A DNA stretch of 64,000 nucleotides, from NCBI RefSeq assembly GCF_022699665.1, contig NZ_JALDNB010000017.1:1-64000 (forward strand). Reading direction: 5' to 3'. Made by a program: the position numbers and the translations under genes. Under the pieces are notes generated by a model. The model was not told the origin of the DNA, did not search any database, and was given only the letters and a program-made list of their open reading frames with translations. Below, in pieces: positions 26,480 through 35,271 of this stretch; the stretch's first letter is position 1, and every line of letters starts with the position of its first letter. The DNA is from Chryseobacterium aahli. GTDB lineage: Bacteria > Bacteroidota > Bacteroidia > Flavobacteriales > Weeksellaceae.

Positions 26480-26580
26480 AACATAAAGCTTGTCATTCTG
26501 ACGAAGGAAGAATCTCTACAATTAAAAAATAGATTCTTCACTCCATTTCATTTCGTTCAGAATGACAAACTTTATGTTTT
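26480..26580. repeat. ~100-bp inverted repeat (MITE-like)
   Basis: ACATAAAGCTTGTCATTCTG...GAAGAATCT on the left pairs imperfectly with AGATTCTTC...CAGAATGACAAACTTTATGT on the right around a ~16-bp centre. This is a known flavobacterial intergenic family; the right arm runs into the stop codon of the 26579 gene. It could also act as a terminator in both directions. Confidence 0.75.
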
Positions 26581-27055
26581 AATTCAAGCTCTTGTATTCC
26601 TTCCATTCCAAAAAACGATGATCAATAACTTGCTTCATCAAATCATAGTTTTCATAAGTATCTTCAATATGATAAAAAGTTTCATATTCAAAATCATTTT
26701 CTTCCGCTACCGAATCAAAGATATTGATATAATCTGTCGCAAATGAACTGAATTTATCCCCGAAATCGGTTTCATCAACGTAATAATCTTTCGCAAAGGC
26801 GTTTCCTAAATCATTCAAATCATATTCAGAAAACTTTCCATCTAGAGCATCGATAACAAAGTCGGCACCGGTGATTTCTCTTCGTTTTAATTTTCCGATT
26901 TCATCTTCGGAGTCTTCTTTCAATTCTTCCGAAACCAAATCATTGTTAATACACCAATTCAAAAACATTCCCGTGTGTGTAGCGCCATTTTTCTCGGGAA
27001 GTCCTTCCGGAAAATCTCCGCCATAATGCCATGAAGCATCATCATATTTAGTCAT
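26579..27055 (-). CDS. DUF7832-type protein
   Basis: 158 residues, no signal peptide. The opening KYDDASWHYGGDFPEGLP...GATHTGMFLNWCI is the hallmark of the DUF7832 family, small cytoplasmic proteins of unknown function in Proteobacteria and Bacteroidota. The rest is strongly acidic. A perfect -7 box lies upstream. The stop codon is formed within an inverted repeat, so the extreme C-terminus may be repeat-derived. Confidence 0.82.
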   Translation of the reverse strand: MTKYDDASWHYGGDFPEGLPEKNGATHTGMFLNWCINNDLVSEELKEDSEDEIGKLKRREITGADFVIDALDGKFSEYDLNDLGNAFAKDYYVDETDFGDKFSSFATDYINIFDSVAEENDFEYETFYHIEDTYENYDLMKQVIDHRFLEWKEYKSLN

Positions 27056-27086
27056 AATCTTTATTATAGTTGTAGACAGTTCAAAT

Positions 27087-27094
27087 CAAAGATA
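27087..27094 (-). promoter_or_regulatory. -7 element TATCTTTG
   Basis: Exact TANNTTTG on the minus strand ~32 bp before the 27055 start. Confidence 0.6.
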
Positions 27095-27168
27095 TAAAAA
27101 ATCATTTTCTTTTGTTCACTACAGAGATTTTCACTTCATTTGTAGGGAATTTATTCAAAATTAAACGC

Positions 27169-28419
27169 ATGCAAAACGCAGTTCTTATCACCATTGGTGA
27201 CGAAATTCTTTCAGGAAATACGGTCGATACCAATTCAAATTTTATCGCAACTGAACTTAAAAATATTGGAGTCAAAGTGGTACAGATTTTCACTATTTCA
27301 GACGAAATCGATATTATTAAAAGTACTCTGAAATCTGCTTTCGAATTGGGAGATTTAGTCATTACAACCGGAGGTTTGGGGCCGACAAGAGATGATAAAA
27401 CTAAAAAAGCTTTGGCTGAATTTTTCGATGATGAAATTGCTTTGGATGAGGTAACTTTTGAACATCTGAAAGGATACATGGAACGACGCGGCCGCATAGA
27501 AATTCTGGAAAGAAATCGCGAACAAGCTTTTGTGCCAACAAAATCTACTGTTTTTCAAAATCATTACGGAACGGCACCTTGTATGATGATGGAGCAGGAC
27601 GGAAAATTGTCTTTCAGTTTGCCGGGCGTTCCTTACGAAGTTAAACCTTTGATTAAAGACCAGATTGTGCCTTATTTAAAAGATAAATTTAATTTAAATT
27701 ATATATCCACAAGAATCGTTTCTGTCGTAGGAATTCCTGAAAGTATTTTAGCAGACCAAATTGAAGAGTGGGAATTGGCTTTACCGGAAAACCTTGCCTT
27801 ATCTTATCTTCCTGTCGGGACCAGAGTAAAACTAAGGCTGACGGCAACAGGAACTAATGAAAATCTATTGCAAATTCAGTTGGAAGACGAAATTCAAAAG
27901 CTATTTCCAATTATCGGAGAAAATATTATTGCAACTTCGGAAGATAAAATTGAAAAGATTTTAGGGGAGATTTTAAGCGAGAAAGAATTAACAATTTCAA
28001 CAGCCGAAAGTTGTACTGGCGGACATTTAGCACAAATGCTCACCTCAAATCCGGGAAGTTCTAAATATTTCATTGGTGGAGTAGTCGCCTACGCAACACA
28101 AAAAAAGACAGATATTCTTCATGTTTCAGAAGGTACTATTGAAAGATTTACTGTGGTAAGCAGAGAAGTTTCGCGTGAAATGGCGGATGGTTGTCAGAAT
28201 TTATTTAAATCGGATATTTCTCTTTCTACGACAGGAGTTGCCGGTCCGGGAAAAGGAGAGGATGGCAAAGATGTAGGCTTGGTGTATTACACAATAAATG
28301 TCAACAACGAATCTGAAACTTTCAAACTTCATCTTCCGCATTTAGACAGGCAGGATTTTATTTATTTTGTCTCGCAGAAAATTATTCAGGATTTGGTAGG
28401 GATTTTAATTTCAAAATAA
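27169..28419 (+). CDS. cinA: CinA family nicotinamide-nucleotide amidase / damage-related protein
   Basis: About 416 residues from ATG 27169; an upstream TTG (27112) would add 19 residues of untypical sequence, and MQNAVLITIGDEILSGNTVDT is the normal CinA start. The N-terminal MoCF-like domain contains TTGGLGPTRDD, the C-terminal PncC domain has TAESCTGGHLAQMLTSNPGSS and STTGVAGPGKG. The C-terminal domain deamidates NMN in NAD recycling. Monocistronic. Confidence 0.93.
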   Translation: MQNAVLITIGDEILSGNTVDTNSNFIATELKNIGVKVVQIFTISDEIDIIKSTLKSAFELGDLVITTGGLGPTRDDKTKKALAEFFDDEIALDEVTFEHLKGYMERRGRIEILERNREQAFVPTKSTVFQNHYGTAPCMMMEQDGKLSFSLPGVPYEVKPLIKDQIVPYLKDKFNLNYISTRIVSVVGIPESILADQIEEWELALPENLALSYLPVGTRVKLRLTATGTNENLLQIQLEDEIQKLFPIIGENIIATSEDKIEKILGEILSEKELTISTAESCTGGHLAQMLTSNPGSSKYFIGGVVAYATQKKTDILHVSEGTIERFTVVSREVSREMADGCQNLFKSDISLSTTGVAGPGKGEDGKDVGLVYYTINVNNESETFKLHLPHLDRQDFIYFVSQKIIQDLVGILISK

Positions 28420-28507
28420 AGAATCAAACATTTGCAACTTAAAATAAATTAACTTTACCGTAACAAAAATTAAATTCAATATACTTATAGTATAAATTAT
28501 TATTACA

Positions 28508-30562
28508 ATGAAAAAATTAACGCTTTCTTTGTTTTTATTGGCAGGAATTTGTTCACAAAATACGCTGAACGCTCAAGCTAAATCTACCAAAACAGCAACT
28601 GCAGCAGATAAAGGTTTAGACATCAGTTTGATGGATAAATCTGTTCGTCCACAAGATGATTTCTACAACTACGTGAGTGGAACGTGGATGAAAACTGCTA
28701 AAATTCCTTCTGATAAACCAACTTGGGGAAGTTTCAACAAATTGGCTGATGATACAGACAACAATTCGATGACGATTTTAAATTCTCTTCTGAAAGATAA
28801 ATTTGCAGACGGAAGCGAAGGTAAAAAAATCCAGGATTTGTATGCGACTTATATGAATATGGAGAAGAGAAATGCAGACGGAATCAAGCCTATTCAGGAA
28901 AATATCAATAAAATTGATGCTATCAAAAATCTTACAGATTTACAGAATTACTTAACGGCTGTAACTAAAGATGGCGACAACACTTTCTACGGTTGGGGCG
29001 TGTATTCTGACTTGAAAGATTCTAATATGAATGCAGTTTACCTGGGTGACGCTTCATTAGGAATGGGTAGAGATTACTACCAGAAAGTTGATGTTAAAAA
29101 CACTGAGGCGTTGGCTGAATACCAAAAGTATGTAGCTTCTATGTTGAAAGAATTAGGCTACAAAAACGCTGATGCAGCTGCAAAAGGTGTTGTAGACTAC
29201 GAAAAAAGCATCGCAAAAAATCTACTAACAAACGAGCAAAGTCGTGACAATACACTTCAGTACAATCCAAAAACGATTGCTGAGCTTTCGACTTTGGTGA
29301 AAAATATAGACCTTGCTTCTTATCTTAAAAAAGTGGGAGTAAACACCGACAGAGTAATCATTGGTGAGTTGGGTTACTACAAAAACTTTGATCAATTAGT
29401 GAATGCTAAAAATCTTCCTGTAATTAAGGATTATTTGAAGTTTCACATGATCAACGGTGGAGCTTCTTATTTGAGCGAAAAATTAGGTGATACTAAATTT
29501 GCTTTTTACGGTAAATATTTAAGAGGTCAGCAAGAGCAGAGAGCTTTAAACAAAAGAGGGTATGAATTAATCAATGGTTCTTTGGGAGAAGCTTTCGGTA
29601 AATTATATGTTGAAAAATACTTCCCGGCTGAAGCAAAAGCTCAGATGGTTGAATTGATTGATTACTTAAAGAAAAGTTTCGCAGTGCACATCAACGGTTT
29701 GGCTTGGATGTCTTCTACAACTAAGGAAAAAGCAATGACTAAACTGAATAAATTTACAGTAAAAGTTGCTTATCCAGACACTTGGAAAGATTATTCTAAA
29801 TTAAATATCACTCCGGAATCTAAAGGTGGGAATTTATATTCAAACCTTCAGAATATTTCTGAATGGCAGTACAATAAAGATTTAGCAAAAATCGGAAAGC
29901 CGGTAGATAAAACAGAATGGGGAATGACTCCACAAACTGTAAATGCATATTACAACCCGGTATATAACGAGATCGTTTTCCCTGCTGCGATTCTTCAGCC
30001 ACCTTTCTTTAATCCTAAAGCTGATGCAGCTGTTAATTTCGGTGGAATCGGTGCGGTTATTGGTCACGAAATCAGCCACGGATTTGATGATTCTGGTGCT
30101 CAGTTTGACGCAGAAGGTAACTTAGTTGACTGGTGGACTCCGGAAGATAAAGCCAATTTCGAAAAAGCAACTAAAGCTTTAGCTGCTCAGTACGATAAAT
30201 ATGAGCCTGTAAAAGGAACTTTCGTAAACGGAACTTTCACAAATGGTGAAAACATTGCCGATTTAGGTGGTGTAAATATCGCTTATGATGCATTGCAAAT
30301 GTATTTGAAAGATAAAGGAAACCCTGGAGTAATCAGTGGTTATACTCAGGATCAAAGATTCTTCTTAAGCTGGGCAACCGTTTGGAGAACTTTATCAAGT
30401 GAAAAATATATGGTAAACCAAGTAAAAACAGATCCACACTCTCCTGGATATTTCAGAAGTTTCGGTCCGTTGACCAACGTAGATGCTTTCTACAAAGCGT
30501 TTGATGTAAAACCTGGTGACAAATTATACAAAAAACCGGAAGACAGAATTAAAATCTGGTAA
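28508..30562 (+). CDS. M13 family (PepO/neprilysin-like) metalloendopeptidase, copy 1
   Basis: 684 residues with a signal peptide. The zinc site HEISH (in IGHEISHGFDDSGAQFD) plus the downstream ENIADLGG glutamate motif are intact, and the C-terminal DPHSPGYFRSFGP...DAFYKAFDVKPGD is typical of M13. Secreted/periplasmic zinc oligopeptidase. The next gene is a paralogue in the same orientation with the same motif set, so they are tandem duplicates; this copy lacks the lipobox of the second. Confidence 0.94.
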   Translation: MKKLTLSLFLLAGICSQNTLNAQAKSTKTATAADKGLDISLMDKSVRPQDDFYNYVSGTWMKTAKIPSDKPTWGSFNKLADDTDNNSMTILNSLLKDKFADGSEGKKIQDLYATYMNMEKRNADGIKPIQENINKIDAIKNLTDLQNYLTAVTKDGDNTFYGWGVYSDLKDSNMNAVYLGDASLGMGRDYYQKVDVKNTEALAEYQKYVASMLKELGYKNADAAAKGVVDYEKSIAKNLLTNEQSRDNTLQYNPKTIAELSTLVKNIDLASYLKKVGVNTDRVIIGELGYYKNFDQLVNAKNLPVIKDYLKFHMINGGASYLSEKLGDTKFAFYGKYLRGQQEQRALNKRGYELINGSLGEAFGKLYVEKYFPAEAKAQMVELIDYLKKSFAVHINGLAWMSSTTKEKAMTKLNKFTVKVAYPDTWKDYSKLNITPESKGGNLYSNLQNISEWQYNKDLAKIGKPVDKTEWGMTPQTVNAYYNPVYNEIVFPAAILQPPFFNPKADAAVNFGGIGAVIGHEISHGFDDSGAQFDAEGNLVDWWTPEDKANFEKATKALAAQYDKYEPVKGTFVNGTFTNGENIADLGGVNIAYDALQMYLKDKGNPGVISGYTQDQRFFLSWATVWRTLSSEKYMVNQVKTDPHSPGYFRSFGPLTNVDAFYKAFDVKPGDKLYKKPEDRIKIW

Positions 30563-30570
30563 TCATAATC

Positions 30571-30599
30571 AAAACCGTTCAGAAATGAGCGGTTTTTTT
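30571..30599 (+). terminator. Terminator after first M13 peptidase gene
   Basis: AAAACCGTTC/GAGCGGTTTT with one G-U pair, followed by T7. Confidence 0.85.
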
Positions 30600-30655
30600 A
30601 TGAGCTTAAATAATTTAAAAACAATAATCTTTAATTCTCATTTAACATAAATTCC

Positions 30656-30663
30656 TATATTTG
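30656..30663 (+). promoter_or_regulatory. -7 element TATATTTG
   Basis: Exact TANNTTTG about 32 bp before the second M13 peptidase gene; the two paralogues therefore have separate promoters and a terminator between them. Confidence 0.6.
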
Positions 30664-30694
30664 ATCAAACTGATTACAATTCAAAATTAATTTA

Positions 30695-32791
30695 ATGAAA
30701 AACGTAAATATTGCAGTACTTGCATTCTCAGGTATTGTGTTTTTAAACTCGTGTGGAACGAGAAAAACTGTTGAAGCACCGAAAGTAGAAACAACTGAAG
30801 CGGTAGCTGCAGAGCCGGTGAAAGAAGAGATAAAAGAAGAAGGCATCAATCTGTCTTATATGGATAAAACGGTTCGCCCGCAGGATGATTTCTTCAGTTA
30901 TGTCAACGGAAATTGGGTCAAAACAACTCAAATTCCTTCAGATAAAGCGAGTTGGGGGTCTTTCAATGCGTTGAGAGAAAATGTGGATGATGCATCTTTG
31001 AGTATTTTAAATAAAATTTTAACGGAAAAATATGCTGAAGGATCAGAAGGTCAGAAAATTCAGAATTTGTACGCATCTTTCATGGATGTCAGCAAAAGAA
31101 ATGCAGACGGTTTAAATCCAATCAAAGGAGATTTAGCAAAAATTGATGCAATTAAAAACGTTAATGATTTACAGAAATATCTTTTAGAAGCGACTAAGCT
31201 GGGTGATAATTCATTCTATGGATGGAGAGTGAGCGCAGATATGAAAAATTCTAAAATGAATGCGGTTTATCTTGGCGGTCCAGATCTTGGCTTAGGAAGA
31301 GATTATTACCAGAAAGTAAATGAAGCCAACACAAAAACTTTAGCGGAATATCAAAAATACGTAGCACAGCTATTTGGAGTTTTAGGTTATAAAAATTCTG
31401 ATGCCGCAGCAAAGAATGTTGTAGATTTTGAAAAGCAATTGGCAAATTATTTACTGACTTTAGAACAAAACAGAGATGCTAATTTAAGATATAATCCAAA
31501 AAATGTATCTGAACTTTCAGGGTTAGTAAAAAATGTAAATCTTGCAAAATACCTTAAAGAGGCAGGAGTAAATACAGATAAAGTAATCGTTGGTGAACTG
31601 AAATATTACCAAAATATGGATCAGTTTATCAATCAAAAAAATCTTCCGTTGCTGAAAGATTATTTGAAATATCATGTAGTTAATGGCAATGCCAGCAATT
31701 TGGGAGATCGTTTAGACAATATCCGCTTTGATTTTTATTCTAAATATCTTCAGGGTCAGAAAGAACAGCGTGCGATGAATAAACGAGGCTTAGCTTTGGT
31801 AAATGGTGTTTTAGGTGAAGCTTTCGGAAAATTATATGTGGACGAATATTTCACGCCGGAATCTAAGCAGCAAATGGAAATGTATATCGATTACATTTTA
31901 AAATCATTCAAAACTCACATTGATGATATGGATTGGATGTCTCCTGAAACAAAAGTAAAAGCTCAGGAAAAACTGTCTAAATTCACAGTGAAAATTGCTT
32001 ATCCGGATCAGTGGAAAGATTATTCTCAACTAAAAGTGGAAGCTCCGGCTCAAGGCGCAACTTTATATTCAAACTTACAGAATGTTTCGGCTTGGCAATA
32101 TCAGAAAAGCTTAGAAAAAGTAGGAAAGCCTGTTGATAAAACAGAGTGGGGAATGTCTCCTCAAACGGTCAACGCCTATTACAGCGGTTCAAATAACGAA
32201 ATCGTTTTCCCTGCAGCCATTCTTCAACCTCCTTTTTACAATCCAAAAGCTGATGCAGCCGTTAATTTTGGTGGGATCGGAGCGGTTATCGGTCACGAAA
32301 TTTCCCACGGTTTTGATGACAGCGGGTCAAGATTCGATGGTGATGGAAATTTAAATAATTGGTGGACAGAGCAGGATCGTAAAAACTTCGATGCAAAAGT
32401 TGGTCAATTAGCAGCTCAGTACAACGCTTACGAACCCGTAAAAGGAAGTTTTGTTAACGGTAAATTTACAAGCGGTGAAAATATTGGGGATTTAGGTGGA
32501 GTAGCGGTTGCTTACGATGCACTTCAAATGTATCTTAAAGACAAAGGAAATCCCGGATTAATTTCTGGATTTAACCAAGATCAAAGATTTTTCATGAGCT
32601 GGGCAACAGTCTGGAGAACAAAATCTACTGACCAATACATGATGAATCAGGTGAAAACAGATCCGCATTCACCGGGATACTTCAGAGCTTTTGGGCCTTT
32701 GGTCAATCAGGATGGCTTCATGAAAGCATTTGATATCAAACCCGGAGATAAGCTTTACAAAGCACCCGCAGAAAGAATTAAAATCTGGTAA
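30695..32791 (+). CDS. M13 family metalloendopeptidase, copy 2 (lipoprotein)
   Basis: 698 residues. The lipobox is FLNSC (Cys20), followed by a Lys/Glu/Ala-rich linker to ~45, then the same catalytic body as its upstream neighbour: HEISH, ENIGDLGG and DPHSPGYFRAFGP. So one paralogue is soluble and the other lipid-anchored. The linker and start are the least conserved parts. Likely a zinc oligopeptidase at the outer membrane. Confidence 0.94.
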   Translation: MKNVNIAVLAFSGIVFLNSCGTRKTVEAPKVETTEAVAAEPVKEEIKEEGINLSYMDKTVRPQDDFFSYVNGNWVKTTQIPSDKASWGSFNALRENVDDASLSILNKILTEKYAEGSEGQKIQNLYASFMDVSKRNADGLNPIKGDLAKIDAIKNVNDLQKYLLEATKLGDNSFYGWRVSADMKNSKMNAVYLGGPDLGLGRDYYQKVNEANTKTLAEYQKYVAQLFGVLGYKNSDAAAKNVVDFEKQLANYLLTLEQNRDANLRYNPKNVSELSGLVKNVNLAKYLKEAGVNTDKVIVGELKYYQNMDQFINQKNLPLLKDYLKYHVVNGNASNLGDRLDNIRFDFYSKYLQGQKEQRAMNKRGLALVNGVLGEAFGKLYVDEYFTPESKQQMEMYIDYILKSFKTHIDDMDWMSPETKVKAQEKLSKFTVKIAYPDQWKDYSQLKVEAPAQGATLYSNLQNVSAWQYQKSLEKVGKPVDKTEWGMSPQTVNAYYSGSNNEIVFPAAILQPPFYNPKADAAVNFGGIGAVIGHEISHGFDDSGSRFDGDGNLNNWWTEQDRKNFDAKVGQLAAQYNAYEPVKGSFVNGKFTSGENIGDLGGVAVAYDALQMYLKDKGNPGLISGFNQDQRFFMSWATVWRTKSTDQYMMNQVKTDPHSPGYFRAFGPLVNQDGFMKAFDIKPGDKLYKAPAERIKIW

Positions 32792-32813
32792 AGAATTATT
32801 AAAATCTTAATAT

Positions 32814-32845
32814 GAGAAACGCATCTTTAGGTGCGTTTTCTTATT
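32814..32845 (+). terminator. Terminator after second M13 peptidase gene
   Basis: AAACGCA/TGCGTTT stem with an 8-nt loop and a T-rich tail. Confidence 0.7.
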
Positions 32846-33033
32846 TATTTTTCATAGATTAGTGACACCAAAAAGTATTAACAATCATTTAATTATCATC
32901 CATAAATTGATTTATTTAAAGAAAAATCATTACAAAATTTTGTATGTTACAGTTTTTTTATAAATTTAAACAATGGATTGGTCATAAATTTGCTAATCCA
33001 AACCAAAATCAACAATCTCAAAATAATAATAAT

Positions 33034-33480
33034 ATGGCAATGTTTAATTATGGTGTTGGCGGAAACGAAGTCAAGGTCGACGCTAATGAAGCTATTCAGG
33101 AAATTCAGGAAAACAAATCTCTTATTGTAAGTCAGCTTACCACAGATGAAACTTATGTTCCGGAAATTGTAACAGGTCTAAAAACCGTAGATGATGTTTT
33201 CAGGCATTTTCAGCCTTCAGTTGCTGTACAGCACGAGACGGAAGACGGAAATGTAGTAGAAGAAGAATTCCGCTTTCAAAATCTTGCAGACTTTACTCCC
33301 AAAAATCTTGTTCAGAAATCAGATTATCTTCAAAAGCTCAGCATGGAGCAGGAGCAGTACAACAAAATAGTACGTCAGCTGAAAACCAATAAAATTCTTC
33401 GCAATATGCTGGAAAATGAGAACACAAGAGCTGCTTTTATTGAAGCATTAAAGGATGTGGCACAAGAACTTGAAAAATAA
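33034..33480 (+). CDS. tssB: T6SS (subtype iii) contractile sheath small subunit TssB
   Basis: 148 residues from MAMFNYGVGGNEVK. An in-frame ATG at 32944 would add 30 residues of Gln/Asn-rich sequence (NPNQNQQSQNNNN) and overlaps a 14-bp palindrome TACAAAATTTTGTA, so I prefer 33034, though the longer form is possible. The sequence (TGLKTVDDVFRHFQPSVAVQ, LKTNKILRNMLENENTRAAF) matches the Bacteroidota TssB sheath family. With TssC it polymerises into the contractile tail sheath of the type VI secretion system. Other T6SS genes are not in this window. Confidence 0.85.
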   Translation: MAMFNYGVGGNEVKVDANEAIQEIQENKSLIVSQLTTDETYVPEIVTGLKTVDDVFRHFQPSVAVQHETEDGNVVEEEFRFQNLADFTPKNLVQKSDYLQKLSMEQEQYNKIVRQLKTNKILRNMLENENTRAAFIEALKDVAQELEK

Positions 33481-33503
33481 CCCAAAGAACCTACACAAAT
33501 ATT

Positions 33504-34865
33504 ATGGATAGCAAATTGCAGGCTGCAGAAAGCCAACAACATAATCAACAGCAACAAGGCGGTAAACCGAAAGGAAATCCTGTTGAAGAACTAAATAAAA
33601 TTGGAGGCTTTGGCTTTATAGAATCTGTCGTAGACGGAATTGCCAATATGAACCCAACCAGAAAAGCAAGAAAAGAAATTTTCTTGAATGATGCCAATAA
33701 AACTGACGAAAGAAAAGAATTGCTTCAGAAAATCAATCTTTGGGTTGAACTTTTAAGTACAAATGAGCCTGCAGAGAAAATGGCAGATACCTGCAAAGCA
33801 AAAGCGCTGGCAGCAGATCAAAATTTAAAAACAAATTTAAAGAATAGCCTTGATGCAGCTCGTCAATTAGAAACTTCATACAGAACGGTTGCTCAGTTTT
33901 ATAAAAATACAGAATTAGATAAAGTTGATAACGTTAGTATTGTGAATGCGACTTTAGAGCAGATGTCAGACTTAGATAATCCTTTATTTATTGATGCAGT
34001 TGCCGAAGAATTTAAGCAATATTACGATCGTTTAGATTTAAGAGATAACTATTCAATTCTTGCGATTCCGGGATATTTGGGATCAAATAAAGTGATTGAA
34101 AAATGGGCAAAAATCTGTAACGAAAACAAAGTTATGATGGTTACCGATTTTGCTAATTTGGATAAGCCGGATGATGTTGTAGATCTATTTCATTCAGCAA
34201 ATCTTACAGGCGGTGAATTGCACAGAAGTAATGTGATTATGACTTGTAACTGGCTAGTTGGTCGTGGAAGAGCTGAAGAAGTAGGTGAAGAAGAGAACGT
34301 AGAACTTCCGCCTTCAACTTCATTGGCAGGAAAGATTCATAAAACTCTAATGTCACAAGTTGCCGCCGGTAAAAAGCATGGTAACATTAACGAAGTAGAC
34401 GCTGTAAAATTCGAATTGAAGAAAAGTGAAATTTCTCAGTTGGAAAAAATGGGTCTTGTACCAATGGTGAACGAATATGGCAAAATCATGGCATTCTCTG
34501 CAAAAACATTATTTACAGGAGATAACATCGGTCTTCAGACGTATTCTGTAGTTCGTGTATTCGATTATGTGACTAAAGTTTTATTAGATTTCCTAAACAG
34601 AAGAGCCTTCGAAAATTGGAATGCTAAAAACGAAGACGACTTAAGAAAACAAATCGTGACTTTCTTAGATGGTATTAAAGGTGCTGACAAACTGATTGAA
34701 AAATTCAAAATTGTTCGTTTCGAGCAGGATAAAGTGAATAAAGACAGAGTTTGGTTAGACATTCGTTTGACTCCTTATTTCCCGACTAAAAGTTTTGTAA
34801 TTAAGCTTGACGGTCACAAAGGTGATGATGGTAACGAGTGGGATGCTGAATATATCCAGGATTAA
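33504..34865 (+). CDS. tssC: T6SS (subtype iii) contractile sheath large subunit TssC
   Basis: 453 residues, DUF5458-type TssC of the Bacteroidota T6SS. Conserved blocks are NPLFIDAVAEEFKQYYDRLD, DNYSILAIPGYLGSN and LDIRLTPYFPTKSFVIKLDG at the C-terminal sheath fold. It follows tssB by 23 bp and is followed by a strong terminator, so the sheath pair is its own transcription unit. An N-terminal Gln/Asn-rich stretch (residues ~8-20) is typical of the group. Confidence 0.93.
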   Translation: MDSKLQAAESQQHNQQQQGGKPKGNPVEELNKIGGFGFIESVVDGIANMNPTRKARKEIFLNDANKTDERKELLQKINLWVELLSTNEPAEKMADTCKAKALAADQNLKTNLKNSLDAARQLETSYRTVAQFYKNTELDKVDNVSIVNATLEQMSDLDNPLFIDAVAEEFKQYYDRLDLRDNYSILAIPGYLGSNKVIEKWAKICNENKVMMVTDFANLDKPDDVVDLFHSANLTGGELHRSNVIMTCNWLVGRGRAEEVGEEENVELPPSTSLAGKIHKTLMSQVAAGKKHGNINEVDAVKFELKKSEISQLEKMGLVPMVNEYGKIMAFSAKTLFTGDNIGLQTYSVVRVFDYVTKVLLDFLNRRAFENWNAKNEDDLRKQIVTFLDGIKGADKLIEKFKIVRFEQDKVNKDRVWLDIRLTPYFPTKSFVIKLDGHKGDDGNEWDAEYIQD

Positions 34866-34883
34866 TTTTCGCTAAAATAATAA

Positions 34884-34917
34884 TTAAACCGATGTTTCAA
34901 AAGCATCGGTTTTTTTG
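34884..34917 (+). terminator. tssBC terminator
   Basis: AAACCGATG/CATCGGTTT (9 bp, 9-nt loop) followed by T7. Confidence 0.85.
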
Positions 34918-34981
34918 TAGAATTTTTTTAGAATTGAATGCTTAACTTGAATTTAAAACTTTCTTTTTTATTTCAGTATAC

Positions 34982-35144
34982 AGCTCCGTAGGAGAAAGAT
35001 GTTTGTAGAAATATAGTTAAAAAGCAATGAACTCCGTAGGAGCATAACATTTGTAATAACCGAGCCAAAGCAAGCTCCGTAGGAGCGAAATGTTTGTAGA
35101 ACACGTAGCAGCCAAGGTAGACTGAGCTCCGTAGGAGCGACACC
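34982..35144 (+). repeat. Four-copy AGCTCCGTAGGAGCGAAATG repeat array
   Basis: Four copies begin at 34982, 35030, 35073 and 35125. The best (35073-35101) is AGCTCCGTAGGAGCGAAATG plus TTTGTAGAA; each contains the palindrome CTCCGTAGGAG. Start-to-start spacing is 48, 43 and 52 bp, so it is neither a tandem nor a CRISPR array. Two weaker copies lie at 598-672. No gene is present in 34918-35271 apart from these. Confidence 0.85.
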
Positions 35145-35240
35145 TTTTTAATTTAAAACACTGAATCTTTCTTTCAAATTTCTTCCATTCTCTTTCAATT
35201 AATCAAATTTAAAATCATAAAAACACCACAAATAATAAAT

Positions 35241-35248
35241 TATCTTTG
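35241..35248 (+). promoter_or_regulatory. -7 element TATCTTTG of mutY
   Basis: Exact TANNTTTG, 24 bp before the TTG start proposed for mutY. Confidence 0.6.
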
Positions 35249-35271
35249 CAGATATAAAATGAGACGGCTTT

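Noticed and set aside
32944..33033. N-terminal extension of TssB from an upstream ATG
   Set aside because: Low-complexity Gln/Asn-rich extension, start placed on a promoter-like palindrome; family start fits 33034 better. Not excluded.
34982..35144. Possible CRISPR array
   Set aside because: Repeats diverge from each other and the intervals between them are only ~12-23 bp and uneven; no cas genes nearby.
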